64,000 nucleotides of DNA from Austropuccinia psidii (lineage: Eukaryota; Basidiomycota; Pucciniomycetes; Pucciniales; Sphaerophragmiaceae): assembly GCA_023105745.1 (NCBI GenBank), contig JALGQZ010000011.1, forward strand, positions 30,378,612 through 30,442,611. The letters are read 5' to 3'. A program made the position numbers and the translations under genes. Below the pieces are notes generated by a model. It saw only the letters and a program-made list of their open reading frames with translations. It was not told the origin of the DNA and ran no database searches. Position 1 is the first letter of the stretch. Each line of letters starts with the position of its first letter. Positions 23,956-37,226 of the stretch are shown one piece after another.

Positions 23956-26648
23956 TTCTTTTCTGGAATTTTTTCTTTATTCTTAATAACTGTGATTTGT
24001 TTTTTGTTATTTAAGAAGCCAAAATTTTGTCTTTTGTTGTCTCCTTTGGTAAAATATCTATCCTTTTGGTTAGAGATATCTATACCATAAATTGAGAAGC
24101 AGTCATTCCCAAGTATGAAGTGATTACAGTTGTCCATTACTACAAACTCTACTTTAATTCTGACACATTGTGAGGGATGAGGAATAATTAGTGTTAAATC
24201 AATTATTCCAAGGGGCTTCATGCTCTCATTTGAACTACTAAATTTGACACCTTGTATTGGCATAAGTTTTCCTTGCCAGTCTGGGACAATGGTTTTGAAA
24301 TAACTTTTACCAACACAGGTGCAATATGCTCCTGTATCTAAGTTAACTTTTCCTTCTTGGTTATCAACCATAACAATACTTATACTTGATTTTCCAGCTG
24401 TATATCCCATTCCTCTTGCAGGTTTGGTCCTATACATTTTGGCATCTTGTATATTTGTCAGGTTTGTGTCAGATGTCCCAACCTGTGGTAAGTTTGAGTT
24501 AACATCCAGTACTTCATAAATTATATCAATATTATTAATTTATGCATTAATTATATTAATTTCATCACTTTCAGAACTTTCTGATTCTTCTGTCTCTTTT
24601 TCAGAGTCAGATTCCTCTTCTTTGTCATTGTGGTTTTCTGTTTCCACAATTTCATTAATCTTTGCCTTTTTAAGGCATTTATTGGCTAAGTGTCCAATAC
24701 CTCCACATTTATGGCATTTTCTTTGCTCATTATTGTTGGATGTATTGGGCTTGGAGGATTCTTTTGATTTATCTTTTTTGATAAATGGTTTATTTGGGCT
24801 TTTAATGTCCAATTTCTTCCAAGTCCTGCCAATTTTTGTTCTTGTCACTATGTCTTCTAGTGCATTAATGTACTCTTCTGTGGAGCATGGTTCTATACAC
24901 CTGCTTCTTGGGGCATGTTCTAGCTCTCCTCCACATTTCTTGACTATTTTCCTATGCACCATTTTCTGTGACATTTCTGGGTACAATGAATTCAATCTTT
25001 CAGCTTGTTTCAAGAAGCAAGTTAAAGGTTTGTCTTTGTCTGGGTCAAAGAAAGAATTTTCAAATGCATTTTCTATTTTGTACCTCCAGGCATCATTAGC
25101 CCACTTGGTGATTATTTCTTGTTTCCACCAAGACCAGTTATTTTTGCCATTTGTTTGCCTTATGCCATAATACCATCTTTTTGGAGATTTCTCCAACAAT
25201 GGATGTAAGCTTGCAGTAATTAATTGATCTGGTATGGCATAATCTTCTTGTAGCATGTCGATTGTCTTGATAAATGACATGTGATCATATTCACCTTCTC
25301 CTGTGAATGTTGGCCATTCTTTCAATTGAGATGCTTCCTTCATTAAGATTTGGTTATTGTCTTGGTGACTCAAGTCTGTTATTAATGGATTTGTTAATTC
25401 CTCTTTTGGTTTAACAGGTCTTCTTATGTGTGAAAATGGTGTTGATCACTTTGGCATATTTAAATCAGCCTCATAAATTTTATCCATTTTTTCAGTAATA
25501 AGCCTTATTTCACTTTGAAGGTCATCTTTCAGATGTATTCTTGCTTCATCACCTTTTTCTACATGGTCCAAAAGTAATTTTTGGTTTGATGAAGTCTTTT
25601 CTTCAAACGTTTCTACAGAAATACTTAATTTGTTTAATTTTTCTGTAAGATTATCAATACTCACATCATAATTGATTTCCAAAGTTTTTTCTTTGATATC
25701 ACTTATGTATTTGTACAACTCTTGTTGTCCTTGTATTAATTTCTGAGTACTGTCAATTAATACTTTTGGTTTATTATTTTCAATCATAAATTTTATGTTA
25801 TCAATTTCTCTCTTATTTTGTGTAACAAGTTTTGTTAAAGATGATAAGCTATTATTTATTTCTTGTAAAGATAATAAGCTATTTTTAATGTCTTTAAGAG
25901 GTAAAATACTATTTTTAAGCTCTGTTAAAGTATTTACAACATCAGCAGACAAGGTTATTTCTTTGGGAAATGGGGTTGTCTCATTCTTTGTTCCTCTTTG
26001 TCTTTGAATTCCATCAAAGTTCTGGCCATTTTGAAGACATTGTCCATGGCATCTTTTTGGATTTTGGGAATCCTGTAGCTTGGGGAATATGGTTTTCTCC
26101 AATTCTTTTTCTTGTTCTTCTTCCCTTCTTGGGGAAGTGGGTTGACTTGGGGCTTGCTGGTAGAAGCTACTGGGGCTTCTTCCTTGGTTGCCTCCTTCTT
26201 TTTGGCATGATACTCCTTGATCTTTTTGATTTGAGGTTTGGATGATAGTGGATTCCATCAATTGGAGTATCTCACTATTTCCTCCTCTTTGAAGAACTTC
26301 TTTAGAATGTGCCAGGAGTTCATCACTCCTTGGCGTATTTGGGGCAACATTTCCCAATCTTTGTCCTTGTACACTGTGTAGTACTGTTTGTATTGGCTCA
26401 TGTAGATGTCTATTTGAGCCCTCTGAATGTGATTTGTACCTATTTGAGTTACTCATACTTAGTTCCAATTCAGGTTCAGATATCATGGGCATTTCTGGGA
26501 CTTGCCTTTGGGATAAGGCACTTCCTTGTGGGGATTCTGTTCCACTGGGGATATTGCCCTTCCTTTTCCCTTTTGAGGAATCAATTCTACCTCTGAGTCC
26601 AGCTCCATCTGATTGGATGGAGTATTGGGAGCCTCTTCTGGTAGTCAT
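23907..26648 (-). pseudogene. gag: T2 alpha frame, Gag and protease
   Basis: One frame from ATG 26648 to about 23955, with two nonsense codons (TGA 25448-25446 and TAA 24542-24540). The ATG lies inside the candidate intron 26724-26638. Residues 1-230 are low-complexity and overlap the beta frame. A coiled-coil rich in Asn, Ile and Lys follows (about 25930-25450). The capsid-like part starts near 25330 ([16 protein letters not shown]), then the zinc knuckle CHKCGGIGHLANKC and an acidic linker. The protease has LDTGAYC near 24340. It is a typical single-frame Gag-PR arrangement, broken by point mutations. Fusion to Pol is lost through a frameshift near 23955. Confidence 0.85.
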
Positions 26649-26874
26649 GTTATAAGAAAAATAAGAAATAAGAGGATTTTAGAACAGAAATACTCTTATG
26701 GCAATTTATAAATGAGGTACTAACCTTCAGAGTCCTGAATAGTGGGCTTTGAAAAGTCCAATTTCTTGGCTTTCTTTTTCTTAGTGATTATTGGTGTTGG
26801 AGAACTTTGACAAGTTTCTTCCACAAATCTTTCAACAGTGGCTTGGCTGTCCTCTGTTGGGTTGTCTTCAAAAA
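25955..26874 (-). pseudogene. T2 beta frame with spliced leader exon
   Basis: Leader exon 26874-26725 is open, starts FEDNPTEDSQ and is bounded by TTTTTTAG and GTTAGT. The intron 26724-26638 is 87 bp. Exon 2 continues in the same frame (EAPNTPSNQMELDSEVEL). Stops appear at 26485 and about 26455 and near 26262. Between them the chain is clearly homologous to T1 and T4 beta: IDIYMSQYKQYY, VMNSWHILKKF, GWNPLSSK after the stop, then a Lys-rich linker. It ends with YRIPKIQKDAMDNVFKMART before the TAA at 25957. Aromatic and hydrophobic residues are spaced as in a folded protein, unlike the overlapping alpha chain. The function is unknown. Confidence 0.55.
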
Positions 26875-27389
26875 CTAAAAAAGACAAATAAATATAAGTC
26901 TTTTATATAAAAGTGTTTATTTTTTGGTAAGATATGGCAATTTTCCACGTAAGAATTGCTTTTATATCTTTTTTTTATTAAAAAAAAAATGAAAATAATT
27001 AAAGAAATAAAATTAAAATGAATAAAATACCTTTTTTATTGGTTTTTAATATTTTTGATATTTTTTATGTTTTTATTTTTAAAGAATAAAATGAAAATGA
27101 ATATGATTGTTTTATAAAATTAATTTATAATATAAAATTATTTTTAATTTATAAAATATCTTTTTTAATTACTAGAGTCACTCAAAGAAAGTTTGTGCAA
27201 GTCTAAGGATGTAAAAACTATGTGTAAGACAGTACAATTGCTTTCCAAATGCCTCAATAGCTTTTAAAATCAATAAATATAAAATTATTATATAATTTTA
27301 TGATTATAAATATAATTTATTATTGGATAAGCCCAATTAGAATCTTCTTAAAGGTCTTTTAGAGTGAATATCACGGCCAGGCCCCCAAA
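26875..27389 (-). other. T2 leader and primer-binding-like site
   Basis: Read on the minus strand, TTTGGGGGCCTGGCCGTGAT follows the 5' LTR end. Then comes an AT-rich leader without ORFs containing CCACGT words, ending in the TTTTTTAG acceptor at 26875. Confidence 0.65.
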
Positions 27390-29340
27390 TGTAAGGTTTT
27401 ACTATGAAACAATAAGTAAAAATTACTAATATTTTACTTATTGTACTATGAATGTCCTTATAAATCAATATAAAAAAGATAAAAATAATTATAATAACAA
27501 AGAATTATTATAATTAGGGCGTAAAAATAATTATATTATTAATAAAATATGATAATATAATTTATATTATAAGATATAATATAATAAAATAAATATATTA
27601 ATATAAAATAATTGATATATTCAAAGGCACTTTATTATTGTTACAATCAAATAATAAAGGCGTAAAAAATGGTTTTTTATTAATAAAAAACAATTAATAA
27701 CAATAATATTACCAATATTCAAGCTATAAATTAATATAAATACTATTTATATTAATTAAAGAATTATTAAAAGAATAATAGAGAGAAAATTATTATAATA
27801 AGAGAAAATAACCTACTTTTAACACCTAATATAATAATTTTGAGATATTTTACTCCAAATAATATAAATACAACTTATCCAAATTTTCTTTACAATAAAA
27901 AATAGAGGAAATTACAAATATTCTTGATTTTTACATGGAACTGAGATTTTTAGAGAGATGTTTAAAAAAACAATTAAATAAATTATTTAATCATGTCAAA
28001 ATTGATGATTATGATAAGATGATCTTTGGTCTTTGATAATATAAAAAGCTTTATATATAAAGAATAAAGAAATTACCTTTTATTGTATTGATTTAATGTT
28101 TTTGAGGCGTCTGAGGGCAAAACAGAGTAAAAGGAGCTCTATTTATAGTAAATACCTCCCTCCTAGAGTCCAAAAGGCTTCTAGTAGACGTGTACTAATC
28201 ATATCCACTGGGATTGATCAATACTTTAAAGTTTGGTGAGGATTACATCATGATCAAACCATATTACATCATTATTACGCCATTATTTAGAGTTATCACT
28301 ATAACTCTAAGCTTGATGACATCAAAGGCTTGGCAGAACCCCAAAATTTGTGGATTCTATTAGTTTTAATCATAAACTAATAGTATTCACAAATCCTATC
28401 ACTCATATGACTGTTAACCTTAATTTAAGGTTACAGTTAGTGATCATAAATGATCAAATTAAGCTCAAACTTTGATCCATAATAACTTTGAAGACTTATA
28501 CGCTACAGCTATTCAGAGAGTGAATTCTAATGGCTTGGCATAATCAAAACTCTATTTTTGATGATTTTTCTTGTAACTCATCTTTTCTGTCAAAATTTAA
28601 TATTTTAAACTTCAAACTATGATTTCAAGGGGTTATACCTTGAATATTATAGTAAAAAATACATCATTCTTCACAAATGAACTAGTAGAATCCAGCTGTC
28701 TCCTTTTTTGAAGTTTGGACCACTTTCACAACAAAGTGGTCAGCATCTCTGTTCATTTTAATCAATAATTCCTTACAGGTTTTAACCTTGTTGATAACTT
28801 GTGAAATAAACTTCATTTCTGTATTTCTACAGTAATTACGTTATGACTTTTTTTTTGGTTCATCACTCTATCATGCATAATTCAAGAGATATTAGCTAAA
28901 ATCCTTGAATATATGCGTTGACCAAAAAAGTGCATATATTCAGGTGAATTCCTTAAGTATTGATTTTGAAGCTTAGCTTCTTAATTGTTTTATATGTGGA
29001 TCTTTATGGAGAATCCACTGGACCATTTATTCCACATGTTGTCTCATTGGCTTTTGAAATAAATATGGATTTGTGTATTTTATAAGGTATTATTACTTAT
29101 AACTTATTAAATATTGACTTTACAGATATGCCATAAAAATGGTATATGTGTATTTTACCATGGGGAATACAATGGTATAATTTATTTCACATTTGTATTC
29201 ATTGGTTTTTAAGTTAAACCAAGTTTTATGCCAATTTATGGTATTTTTGTATTTCTAAAAGTACGTATTTTTAATGTATAGTTATATTAAATATTTCTTG
29301 TGACCTTTTTGGGTATGTGGTAATATCTCAAAGGTTCACA
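27390..29340 (-). repeat. 5' LTR of T2
   Basis: 1951 bp, the pair of 18798-20741 with scattered substitutions and small indels. It ends TTCACA against the AGAAT duplication. Confidence 0.93.
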
Positions 29341-29345
29341 AGAAT

Positions 29346-31066
29346 GGTAGATGAAATCCAGGAAACATCTGAGATTTCTGCTTCCAATCAAGACCGGCCA
29401 GCCTGCTCATCAAGGATCAGGGTGATTGGTCCACGTCATCCAACCTTGATTTTTTCAAATGTGAATAGTCATAATACTCTTCCCTAGAGCAGAAGGCCAA
29501 AGGCACTCTTGTCGATTCACAATGAAACTCCTAGAACATTCAAGCAAGCAATTAATTCTGTCAACAAAGACGTCTGGAATGAAGACATTAAAAAGGAGCT
29601 GGCATCTATGAATCAACTTTCAGTTTGGGATGTGATTGATCGGAAATCGCAGTACAAGCTAGTGGGTACCACGTGGGTATTCAGAACAAAGAAAAATCAT
29701 CTAAATGAGATTGTGGAACACAAGGCTTGTCTAAGTGCACAAGGATTCACACAAACTCCTGGTCTTGACTTTGGTAAAACTTACGCTCCCACTGGAAGAT
29801 TGAACTCACTTTGTACTCTTATTGCCTTTGCTGCTTCAAGAAATCTATCCTTTGATCAGGTTTACATCAAGAGTGCTTTCCTCAATGGACCACTTTCTGA
29901 AACAGTCTATTTATCAATACTGCAAGGACTTGATCTTGATCAAAGGAAAAATTGTCTTCGCCTCAACAAAGCCATCTATGGCCTTAAAAAAGCTCCTCTG
30001 GCCTGGTATGAAAGACTCAAAGATTGGCTCAAGAGGGTAGGTTTTGTAGCATGTTTGCTTGACCCTTGCATTTTTCATAGATGAGGATCTTTTCTGCTCT
30101 GGTTATACGTTCATGTTGATGATATTGCAATATTTGGTGAGGATGTCGGACCCTTAAAAAAGGAAATCTCAGAAGAATTTGAAATTAAAGATGTGGGTAC
30201 GGCTGACTTGATCCTTGGGGTAAAAATAATCCACTCCAAGGATTTTGTTTCCCTTGATCAGCAGCACTTTGCCAAATCACTGCTTGATTTGTATGGGATG
30301 AGCAGGTGCAAGACCATCAGCACTCTATTGCCTGCTGACTTGCACATGGGTCCACCTACCGATGAAGATGTAAGGAAATTCAAACAACTGAATGTAGATT
30401 ATTGAAGCACAATTGGAAGAATCAACTATCTCAGTACCTCCACTTGTCCTTACCTGTCTCATGCAGTCAGCATTCTCTCTCAGTTTCTGGAAAATCCGGG
30501 TATCCAACATTGGAACAGCTTCCTTCAATTGCTCAAATATCTCAATGGCACTCAAGAAGTGGGCATCTTCTATACCCAAGGCTGTAGTGGGGGCATAAGA
30601 GCCTATAGCAATGCTGATTGGGGGAACTGCCTGGAAGCTCAACATTAAGTAACTGGTTTTCTGGTAACTTTCAACAACAGTTTGGTAATTTGGAAAACCA
30701 GGAAGCAGCCTACAGTCTCAATTTTAACAGCCAAAGCAGAATACAAGGCATTGTGTGATCTCACATCTGAACTTGTATGTTTTTGACAATGGTGTGATGA
30801 GTGTTCTTTGTACCAGAATTCTTTGCCAATCCCTGTACACAAGCATAATCAGGCGTGTATCAACACAGTTGAAGGACACTTGAGTGTAAACCACAAGCGA
30901 ATGAAGCATATTGACATTCAATTACACTTCATCAAGGAATTTGCCAAAAAATCTGTCATACAGCTGATTTACACACCTAGCAACTTAATGTTGGCAGAGT
31001 TCCTGACAAAATCCATAAGTCGTCCAACCCTCTCTTGTTCTCTGGACTCCTTAGGCATTCTGCGTC
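29346..31066 (+). pseudogene. Copia reverse transcriptase-RNase H, decayed
   Basis: It continues the Copia pol after the T2 insertion. The RT opens at about 29509 (AINSVNKDVWNEDIKKEL), with WVFRTKKN and YGLKKAPLAWYERL. A TGA (30082) precedes VHVDDIAIFGED, the catalytic Asp-Asp pair. Stops follow at about 30403, 30646 and 30783. RNase H ends with HKRMKHIDIQLHFIKE near 30900 and a short C-terminus ending just before the polypurine run and 3' LTR at 31083. The role would be cDNA synthesis, but four stops rule out activity. Confidence 0.88.
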
Positions 31067-31082
31067 TAGGAGTGAAGGGGGG

Positions 31083-31657
31083 TGTTGAAAATCATAATCA
31101 AGACAAGTCCGCTAATCAACTCAACTGATCAGCAATCTAAACACTCCAAAACGCCAACCATCACACTGCCACAAAAACCGCTAAGCACTCCAAAACTGCC
31201 GCATTAGTCAACCGTGAAGATCACTGCACTTCAAGTTACAGCTCACTCAAAACAACCAATATAAAAGAAGACCTTCTTTCAACAATCACCTTGGATCATC
31301 TCCTTTGATCTAACTTTCTATTCCTTTTGTTTCCTTACTTTCTTCTCTCTTTATCTGACCTTAAAATATTTATTTCTTCATTTCTTTTCCACTCACTCTC
31401 CTTTTTACTATAGCTCATTCATCTCAATCTGATTCAGGTATTGTTGGTACTCACTTATTAATTAGCTTGTCCTTGAGCTGACTTCTCTAAAAATCATCAT
31501 TTAAAAGACGTTTTCCAGTGTTTACTGCCATTGTATCTTAGTAATATCATTTGTTTATTTTTTGTCTACTGTTTAGGTATAAAGATCATTACTCATCTTT
31601 GTTTAGCTATTTAATAATGTTAATCTAATACAAATCGTTTAGTTTCACACTTTAATA
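31083..31657 (+). repeat. 3' LTR of the Copia element
   Basis: 575 bp, same length and ends as 15950-16524. It is preceded by a G-rich polypurine run (GAGTGAAGGGGGG) and followed by the AGAAC duplication. Confidence 0.93.
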
Positions 31658-31662
31658 AGAAC

Positions 31663-33450
31663 TTGGAGCAAGTTGCCAGAAGATCTGTCTCAACAAGATA
31701 GACTTCAAGGACCTTATGGTAATCACCAAAGGATGGAATCCTACCAGGCAGTTCAGACTCCTGGAGGCAAGGGCAACCAGGATAAGGAAGAATCAAGCCA
31801 CTATCCAAGCTATAGAAGTACAGCTGACCCAGACAGGGCATACTCAGATTCCTACAGGCCCACAAGGAGCAGGCCAAATCAGCTCTCCAGTGGCGTCACA
31901 CCACTCAGAAACCAGCAGATCAGTGGCTAAGGGTCACCATTCTTCACAATTCCAGGAATTTTCCAGGAGAAGACAAGGAAACAAGGGCAAAAACAAGACC
32001 TCTTTCAACCAGAGGAAGAGAGAGTCAGACCCCATGATCCAGAAGCTGTTGGATTTGGTGAAAGAAGTGCACAAGAACCAGAAGTAGTTGTAAATAACTC
32101 TAGAGTCAGTAGTTTCATTAATAGAAATATTACCCCTATTCAGATTGAACATAATGTCATCACACCTGAGAGTAACTTAAACAGTGATGCACTGTGGTTA
32201 AAAATGTCCCAATATGCTGAGAAAACTCAAAAGCAGTTTGCAGAACTTGAAGCAAGCCACGAGAGGATGAAAACCTCAACAGCCTCCATGGATAAAATTG
32301 TTGAAACTCTTCAAGAAGGAAATTCTCAATTGAGAAAAGCCTCTGAAGAAACCAACAAAAGACTGAATCTAGTCTTTGAAGAAAAGCACTACAGCAGAAT
32401 TGACAGGGATTGTCTGGAGCAAGACATAAACAACAACTCGTTTAATTTCTACCATAACATAAAGCCCCAACCACAAGGCCATGTTAAGGATAATCTATAT
32501 CACCCAGAAGACATCAAACCAGATGCCATGCTGGTGAATAAGGCAAGATCTCCATCACAATACCAGGATGGGGACAATATGTGTTATTCTGAGAAGGAAG
32601 CCTTGAAACAGCTTCCTGAGGCCTCAAACTGGCCCAAATTCTCTGGAACAGGAGAATATGATCATATGGAACTCATAGACTATATTGATGGACTCTTCAT
32701 TGATGTTCCAAGCATACCAGATTACTGGATTACTGCTGGACTAAATACAGCATTTAAAGGTCATGCTAGTATACGGTACACAGAAATGAAAGAAATTCAT
32801 AGCAAAAGAAACTGGCCATGGTGGAAGAGTCAAATCATCAAAAAGTACAGTAATGGTACTTGGATATGGCAAAAGACGACGTCATTTGAAAATGACAACT
32901 ACTCTGTGGACAAAGATCCATAAGAGTGGTGTCTTAGACAGTCCAAAAGACTTAAAGCCATTGATCCTCAGATGAACATCCAAATGAGGAACCACAAACG
33001 TCTGACACAACTGCCAGGAGAACTAGAGCTTGCAATAAAATGCAGATGCAACCAAAATTGCACTCTAGATGACATTGCTAATACCTTACAAGATGTAAGG
33101 AAAAGAACTAATATAGGGAAATTAAGCCTATATAGAAGCAGTAGTTTCAAAGAGAAACAACCTCTCAGGGTGGAGTTTAAAGATAAACCCAGAGAAAGAG
33201 TGGCAGAAGTGGCAAAGAAGAAGAATTTATGTCACAATTGTGTTTCAACAGACCACTATGCCAACAACTGTCCAAGAGCAAAGAAAAAAGTCTATGCCAT
33301 TGAGAAAGTCCCAGGGGAGGAATCCCCAACAGAGGATTCTTACCCTGAATCCTTGGTTGATGCCATCAGAGAACCATCTGATGATGACCAAGACCCAAGA
33401 GAAAATTTCCAGTGGAATACCAAGAGGAAACCCCACCAGAAATTCATGAC
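31663..33450 (+). pseudogene. gag: T3 alpha frame and Gag
   Basis: The alpha frame enters from before the Copia insertion (open from about 15672) and runs through 31663 to about 33400, with TAA at 31928 and TAA at 32921. The overlap with beta ends at 32087. A coiled-coil rich in Glu/Lys follows (32204-32400). The capsid-like region from about 32600 has NWPKFSGTGEYDHMEL and NWPWWKSQ. The zinc knuckle CHNCVSTDHYANNC is intact near 33231. An acidic linker precedes a frameshift near 33400, after which protease continues in another frame. It is the Gag precursor of T3; two stops and the frameshift inactivate it. Confidence 0.82.
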
Positions 33451-33456
33451 ATATAG

Positions 33457-36400
33457 TTGGAAGCAGGGATGCCACAGGACACTTCCAACAAAAACTTGTG
33501 CAAACATACACAAGATGCACAAACATTCCTGGTTACACCAACCAAAGGGATGGCATATATACATGGAACAGCCACAAAGGTGACTGTCTGTATTGACAAT
33601 TCTCAACATCCACTGATCATTGATAGTGGGGCACACTGCTCCATAGTGGCCAGAAATTATCTTGATAACCACTTCCCAAATTGGGAAAACATCTCTTACC
33701 CACCAAGGCAAAGAACTTTAAAAGTGCTTCAGGGAAGATGACTTCTATTGGGACAGTTATCAAAGAGATAATTATGCCCCACAGGAAGGGTAATATCAGA
33801 CTCAACCCATAGTTTGTAGTGCTTGATGATGCCCACATCAAAGGCTTCTTAATGGGAACAGATTACCAAAGGATGTATGGCATAGATATTTACAATAGTA
33901 AAAACAGGCACATTACCATTAGTACCAACAAGGAGAAGAAATTTTCACTTGATATATACCAAATCTCTACCCATAATCCAATGGAGGAGTTACTGAATGA
34001 ATTCAGAGAGCGCCAGTTGAGCACTACCCTCACCAGTAAAAAAAACTAAGCTTACTGAAGATGCTGAGGAAGAACAGACCAGCATTTGCCATTGGTGAAG
34101 AACCACTAGGCATGATCAAAGTCCATGAGATAGAACTATATCTTGTTGTGGAAAGACCTTATCCACCCATGCTCAGGAGACATCCTTATTCATCAAGTCT
34201 GGAAACCAGGAAAGAAATTGAAAAATATATCAATGAACTCCTTGAAATGGATTTCATCAGAAAGATTTGATATGATGAAATAGTGGAAATACCCACTCCT
34301 GTCCTATTCACCTGGCATGATGGCAAGTCTAGACTGTGTGGAGACTTCAGCGCTCTTAACAACTACACAAAAGCAGACAAGTACCCTATACCTAGGATAC
34401 CTCATGCCTTGGATAGACTGGAAAAAGCCAAATACATAACCAAAATGGATTGTATGAAAGGTTTCCACCAAAATGGAGTTAAACCAAACTCCATGAAGCT
34501 TCTCAGAATAATATGCCATATGGGGATATATGAGTATACCAGGATGCTATTTGCCATCAAAAATTCACCAGCCTACTTCCAAAGGATGATGGAAACAGTA
34601 TTACAAGAAGAAATATTAGAACGCTGGATGGTGGTATATATTGATGATATCAGTATATACTCAGAGACATGGGAAGACCATATACAATACATAGACAGAG
34701 TGCTAAGTAAATTTACACCCATCAATCTGAAAATTTCACTGAGAAAGTGTAATTTTGGCCAACAAGAGCTACTTGCTCTACGACCTAAAGTCTCAGGTCC
34801 TAGTCTGGCAATTGACCAGAATAAAGTTGCAGTAGTACTGCAAAATCCAGTACCAAAGATCCTCAAAGAGATGCAATCTTTTCTTGGGTTTGCTAGCTAC
34901 TATAGAAACCACATCAATAATTTTTCCCACATAACTAGTAGTTTATACAAGTTATGTTCAAAATATGTAGTTTTTGAAATTACCGAGGAAAGGAGGGACG
35001 CATATGAGAGGATCAAATATGAACTCACAAATGCACCTGTGCTCATCTTGCCTGACTTTGAACTACCATTCAATTTATACATAGATGCAGCATGTAGTCA
35101 AGGCTTAGGAGCAGCCCTTCACCAAAGACAAATTGTAGATTGTTAACCAAGAGAGGGAGTAATATGTTACATCTCTAGGCAACTGAAAGACTCAGAAGCC
35201 AGGTATGGGGCCGCCAGACTGAATGTTTATGCTTAGTCTGGACTCTGGAAAAACTCCATTATTATCTGGAGGGTGAAGCCTTTGAAGTCTAAACAGACTG
35301 CACAGCGTTGAAGTATTGACTGAACATGAAAACTACAAATAGAAAGATTCTGAGATGGCAAATATCCATCCAGGAGTATGGAGGGAATATTATCATCATA
35401 TACAAAGAAGGCAAAAGAAATACCAATGAAAATGGCCTTAGCAGATGGCCACTGGATAACGTCGGGAGCAATCCAGTTTATGACCCTGAAGTTGCAGCCA
35501 AGATCCCTATCCATTTCATGGAAATAGATAGGAGGAAGAACTTCAGATTTTCCGAAATGGCACCAGAAAGTGGTACCCTTGACAGTGGAAACACTGATTC
35601 AGAAGGAACAGAAACTCTCATACTGGGAATAAGTTCCTCAGAACTGCACAATGAATTTTTCAGTGCAGTACTGAAGTCTTATGCCAAACACAAACAGTGT
35701 GGCATATTACTACAACTCCTTCAACAAAAATAGAGGAGTCCAGAACTGGAATCTCAGCTGGAAGAACCCTGGTTGAAGGCATATAAAGATAACAAGTTCT
35801 CCCTTGGAGATGGCCTGCTTTACCACAGAGAGAAGCACACAAGTGCACTAAAAGTGGTAGAAAGAGACCACATCTCCCTGATCCTTCAGGATTGCCATGA
35901 CTGCCCCTATATGGGACACATGAGTAAGGACAGGACCAAAGAGAGGGTAGCAAGCACATCTTGGTGGCCCAAGTGGGAACAAGAGTTGAGTGAATACATT
36001 AACACTTGTGAAACATGCCAAAAGGCAAATAGGAAACATGGGAATAAGTATGGGTTACTTCAACAGATAGAGGAACCCAAACACCCATGGGAAACCATCA
36101 ATATGGATTGGGTCACAGGACTTGTCCCAGGAGGCAAAGAAAACTACAATGCCTGCTTAATCATAGTTGATAGGTTCAGCAAGAGTATGAGGTGTCTACC
36201 ATGCCATAAAGAGGACACAGCCATGGACACTGCTCTGTTTTTCTGGAAAAACATGATATCTACCTGTGGAGTCCCTAAAATCATCATTAGTGATTTGGAC
36301 CCAAAATGCAAATCTAAATTTTGGACCAACTTGTATGACATGCTTGGCACCAAGCTTGCATTTTCCACAGCTTACCATCCACAAACGGATGGCCTAGCTG

Positions 36401-37220
36401 AAAGGATGATCCAGACAATGGAGGACATCCTTAGAAGGTTCTGTGCCTATGGCATGCAATACAAGGACCATGAGGTATACACCCATGCCTGGGCTACCCT
36501 TCTACCAGATTTACAACTGGCTTATAATACAAGTCAGCACTCTACCACAGGAAAAACACCTGCACTGGTAGAGAAAGGGTGGAATCCCTGTTGCCTGTGG
36601 ATCACTTGAACGAGAATCCTATGACCATCCACCCTACAGCCAAGGACTTCCATGATATGTGGAAGAGGGCTTGTGACACAGCTTCCAAATGCATAGCTGA
36701 GGCAAAAGAATATAATAAGCAGAGGTGGGACAAGACACACATGAAACCTGACTTTAAGGAAGGGGACCAGGTGCTAGTGTCTGTACTAAACTTTAATAAT
36801 CTTAAAGTACCCAAGAACATGAGAGGCTCCTTTGTAAGGCCTTTCGCTATCATTAAGTTGATAGGAAAGAATGCAGTGGAAGTCAAACTTACAGAGGAAT
36901 TTTCCAGGAAGCACCCAGTCTTTCCAGTAGGTTTAGTCAAGCCATACTTCCAAACAGAGGAGGACAAATTCCCCTCCAGGAGGAAAAACCCCACACCACC
37001 AGAGATAGTGGAAATGGAGGATTCCCCTGGACCTGTGAGTAAAATCATCAGGGCTAGGAAGATAAGACTTAATGGGAAGGATCAAAGACAATACTTAGTC
37101 AGATTCAAGAACCAAAGAGCTGATAAGGACAAATGGTTGGCAGAAGATTCCATACCAGATGGGAACCTTCATTTAAGGATATACAGAACCTCTAGGAGGA
37201 CTGAACAGTCTCATCAATAA
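33457..37220 (+). pseudogene. pol: T3 Pol (PR-RT-RH-IN-chromodomain), decayed
   Basis: Protease IIDSGAHC lies near 33616, then come frameshifts near 33730 and 34045. RT (34061-35146) has a TGA at 34268, KMDCMKGFHQN and YIDDISIYS. RNase H (YIDAACSQGLGAAL) follows, with stops at 35144 and several more before 35326. The connection region and integrase run 35326-36609 in one frame with a TAG at 35731. The finger is CETCQKAN, and the catalytic motifs are [15 protein letters not shown] (usually SDRDPKF) and DGLAERM. After a frameshift near 36580 the C-terminal domain continues to 37220 and includes a chromodomain-like QYLVRFKNQRADKDKW. It is more diverged from T1, T2 and T4 than they are from each other. 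Confidence 0.88.
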
Positions 37221-37226
37221 TGAGCC

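Larger units (their letters stand above)
18798..29340 (-). mobile_element. Ty3/Gypsy element T2, nested in the Copia element
   Basis: Minus-strand element of 10.5 kb with LTRs 18798-20741 and 27390-29340. It is flanked by the perfect duplication AGAAT (18793-18797 and 29341-29345). It has a polypurine tract, chromodomain-bearing pol, gag, the alpha/beta region, a leader exon and a primer-binding-like site in the expected order. Several frameshifts and stops are present. It is close at protein level to T1. Confidence 0.95.
15950..31657 (+). mobile_element. Ty1/Copia retrotransposon inserted in T3
   Basis: Two 575-bp LTRs (15950-16524 and 31083-31657), both starting TGTTGAAAATC and ending CTTTAATA, are flanked by the perfect duplication AGAAC (15945-15949 and 31658-31662). 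The order protease-integrase-RT-RNase H is that of Ty1/Copia. It is split by T2 between integrase and RT. Without T2 it is about 5.2 kb, a normal Copia size. Multiple stops make it inactive. Confidence 0.95.
15674..32087 (+). pseudogene. T3 beta frame, interrupted by the Copia insertion
   Basis: The frame is open from 15674 to 15949 and again from 31663 to the TAG ending at 32087, about 233 codons once the Copia element and one target duplication are removed. The reading frame is restored exactly. Near the junction it contains ITKGWNPTRQF, matching the GWNP landmark of T2 and T4, then a basic linker. It ends MIQKLLDLVKEVHKNQK, matching the MDNVFKMARTLMEFK tail of T2. It is the only beta frame here with no internal stop, so it is the best copy for codon analysis. 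Alpha overlaps it fully in the -1 frame. The function is unknown. Confidence 0.55.
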
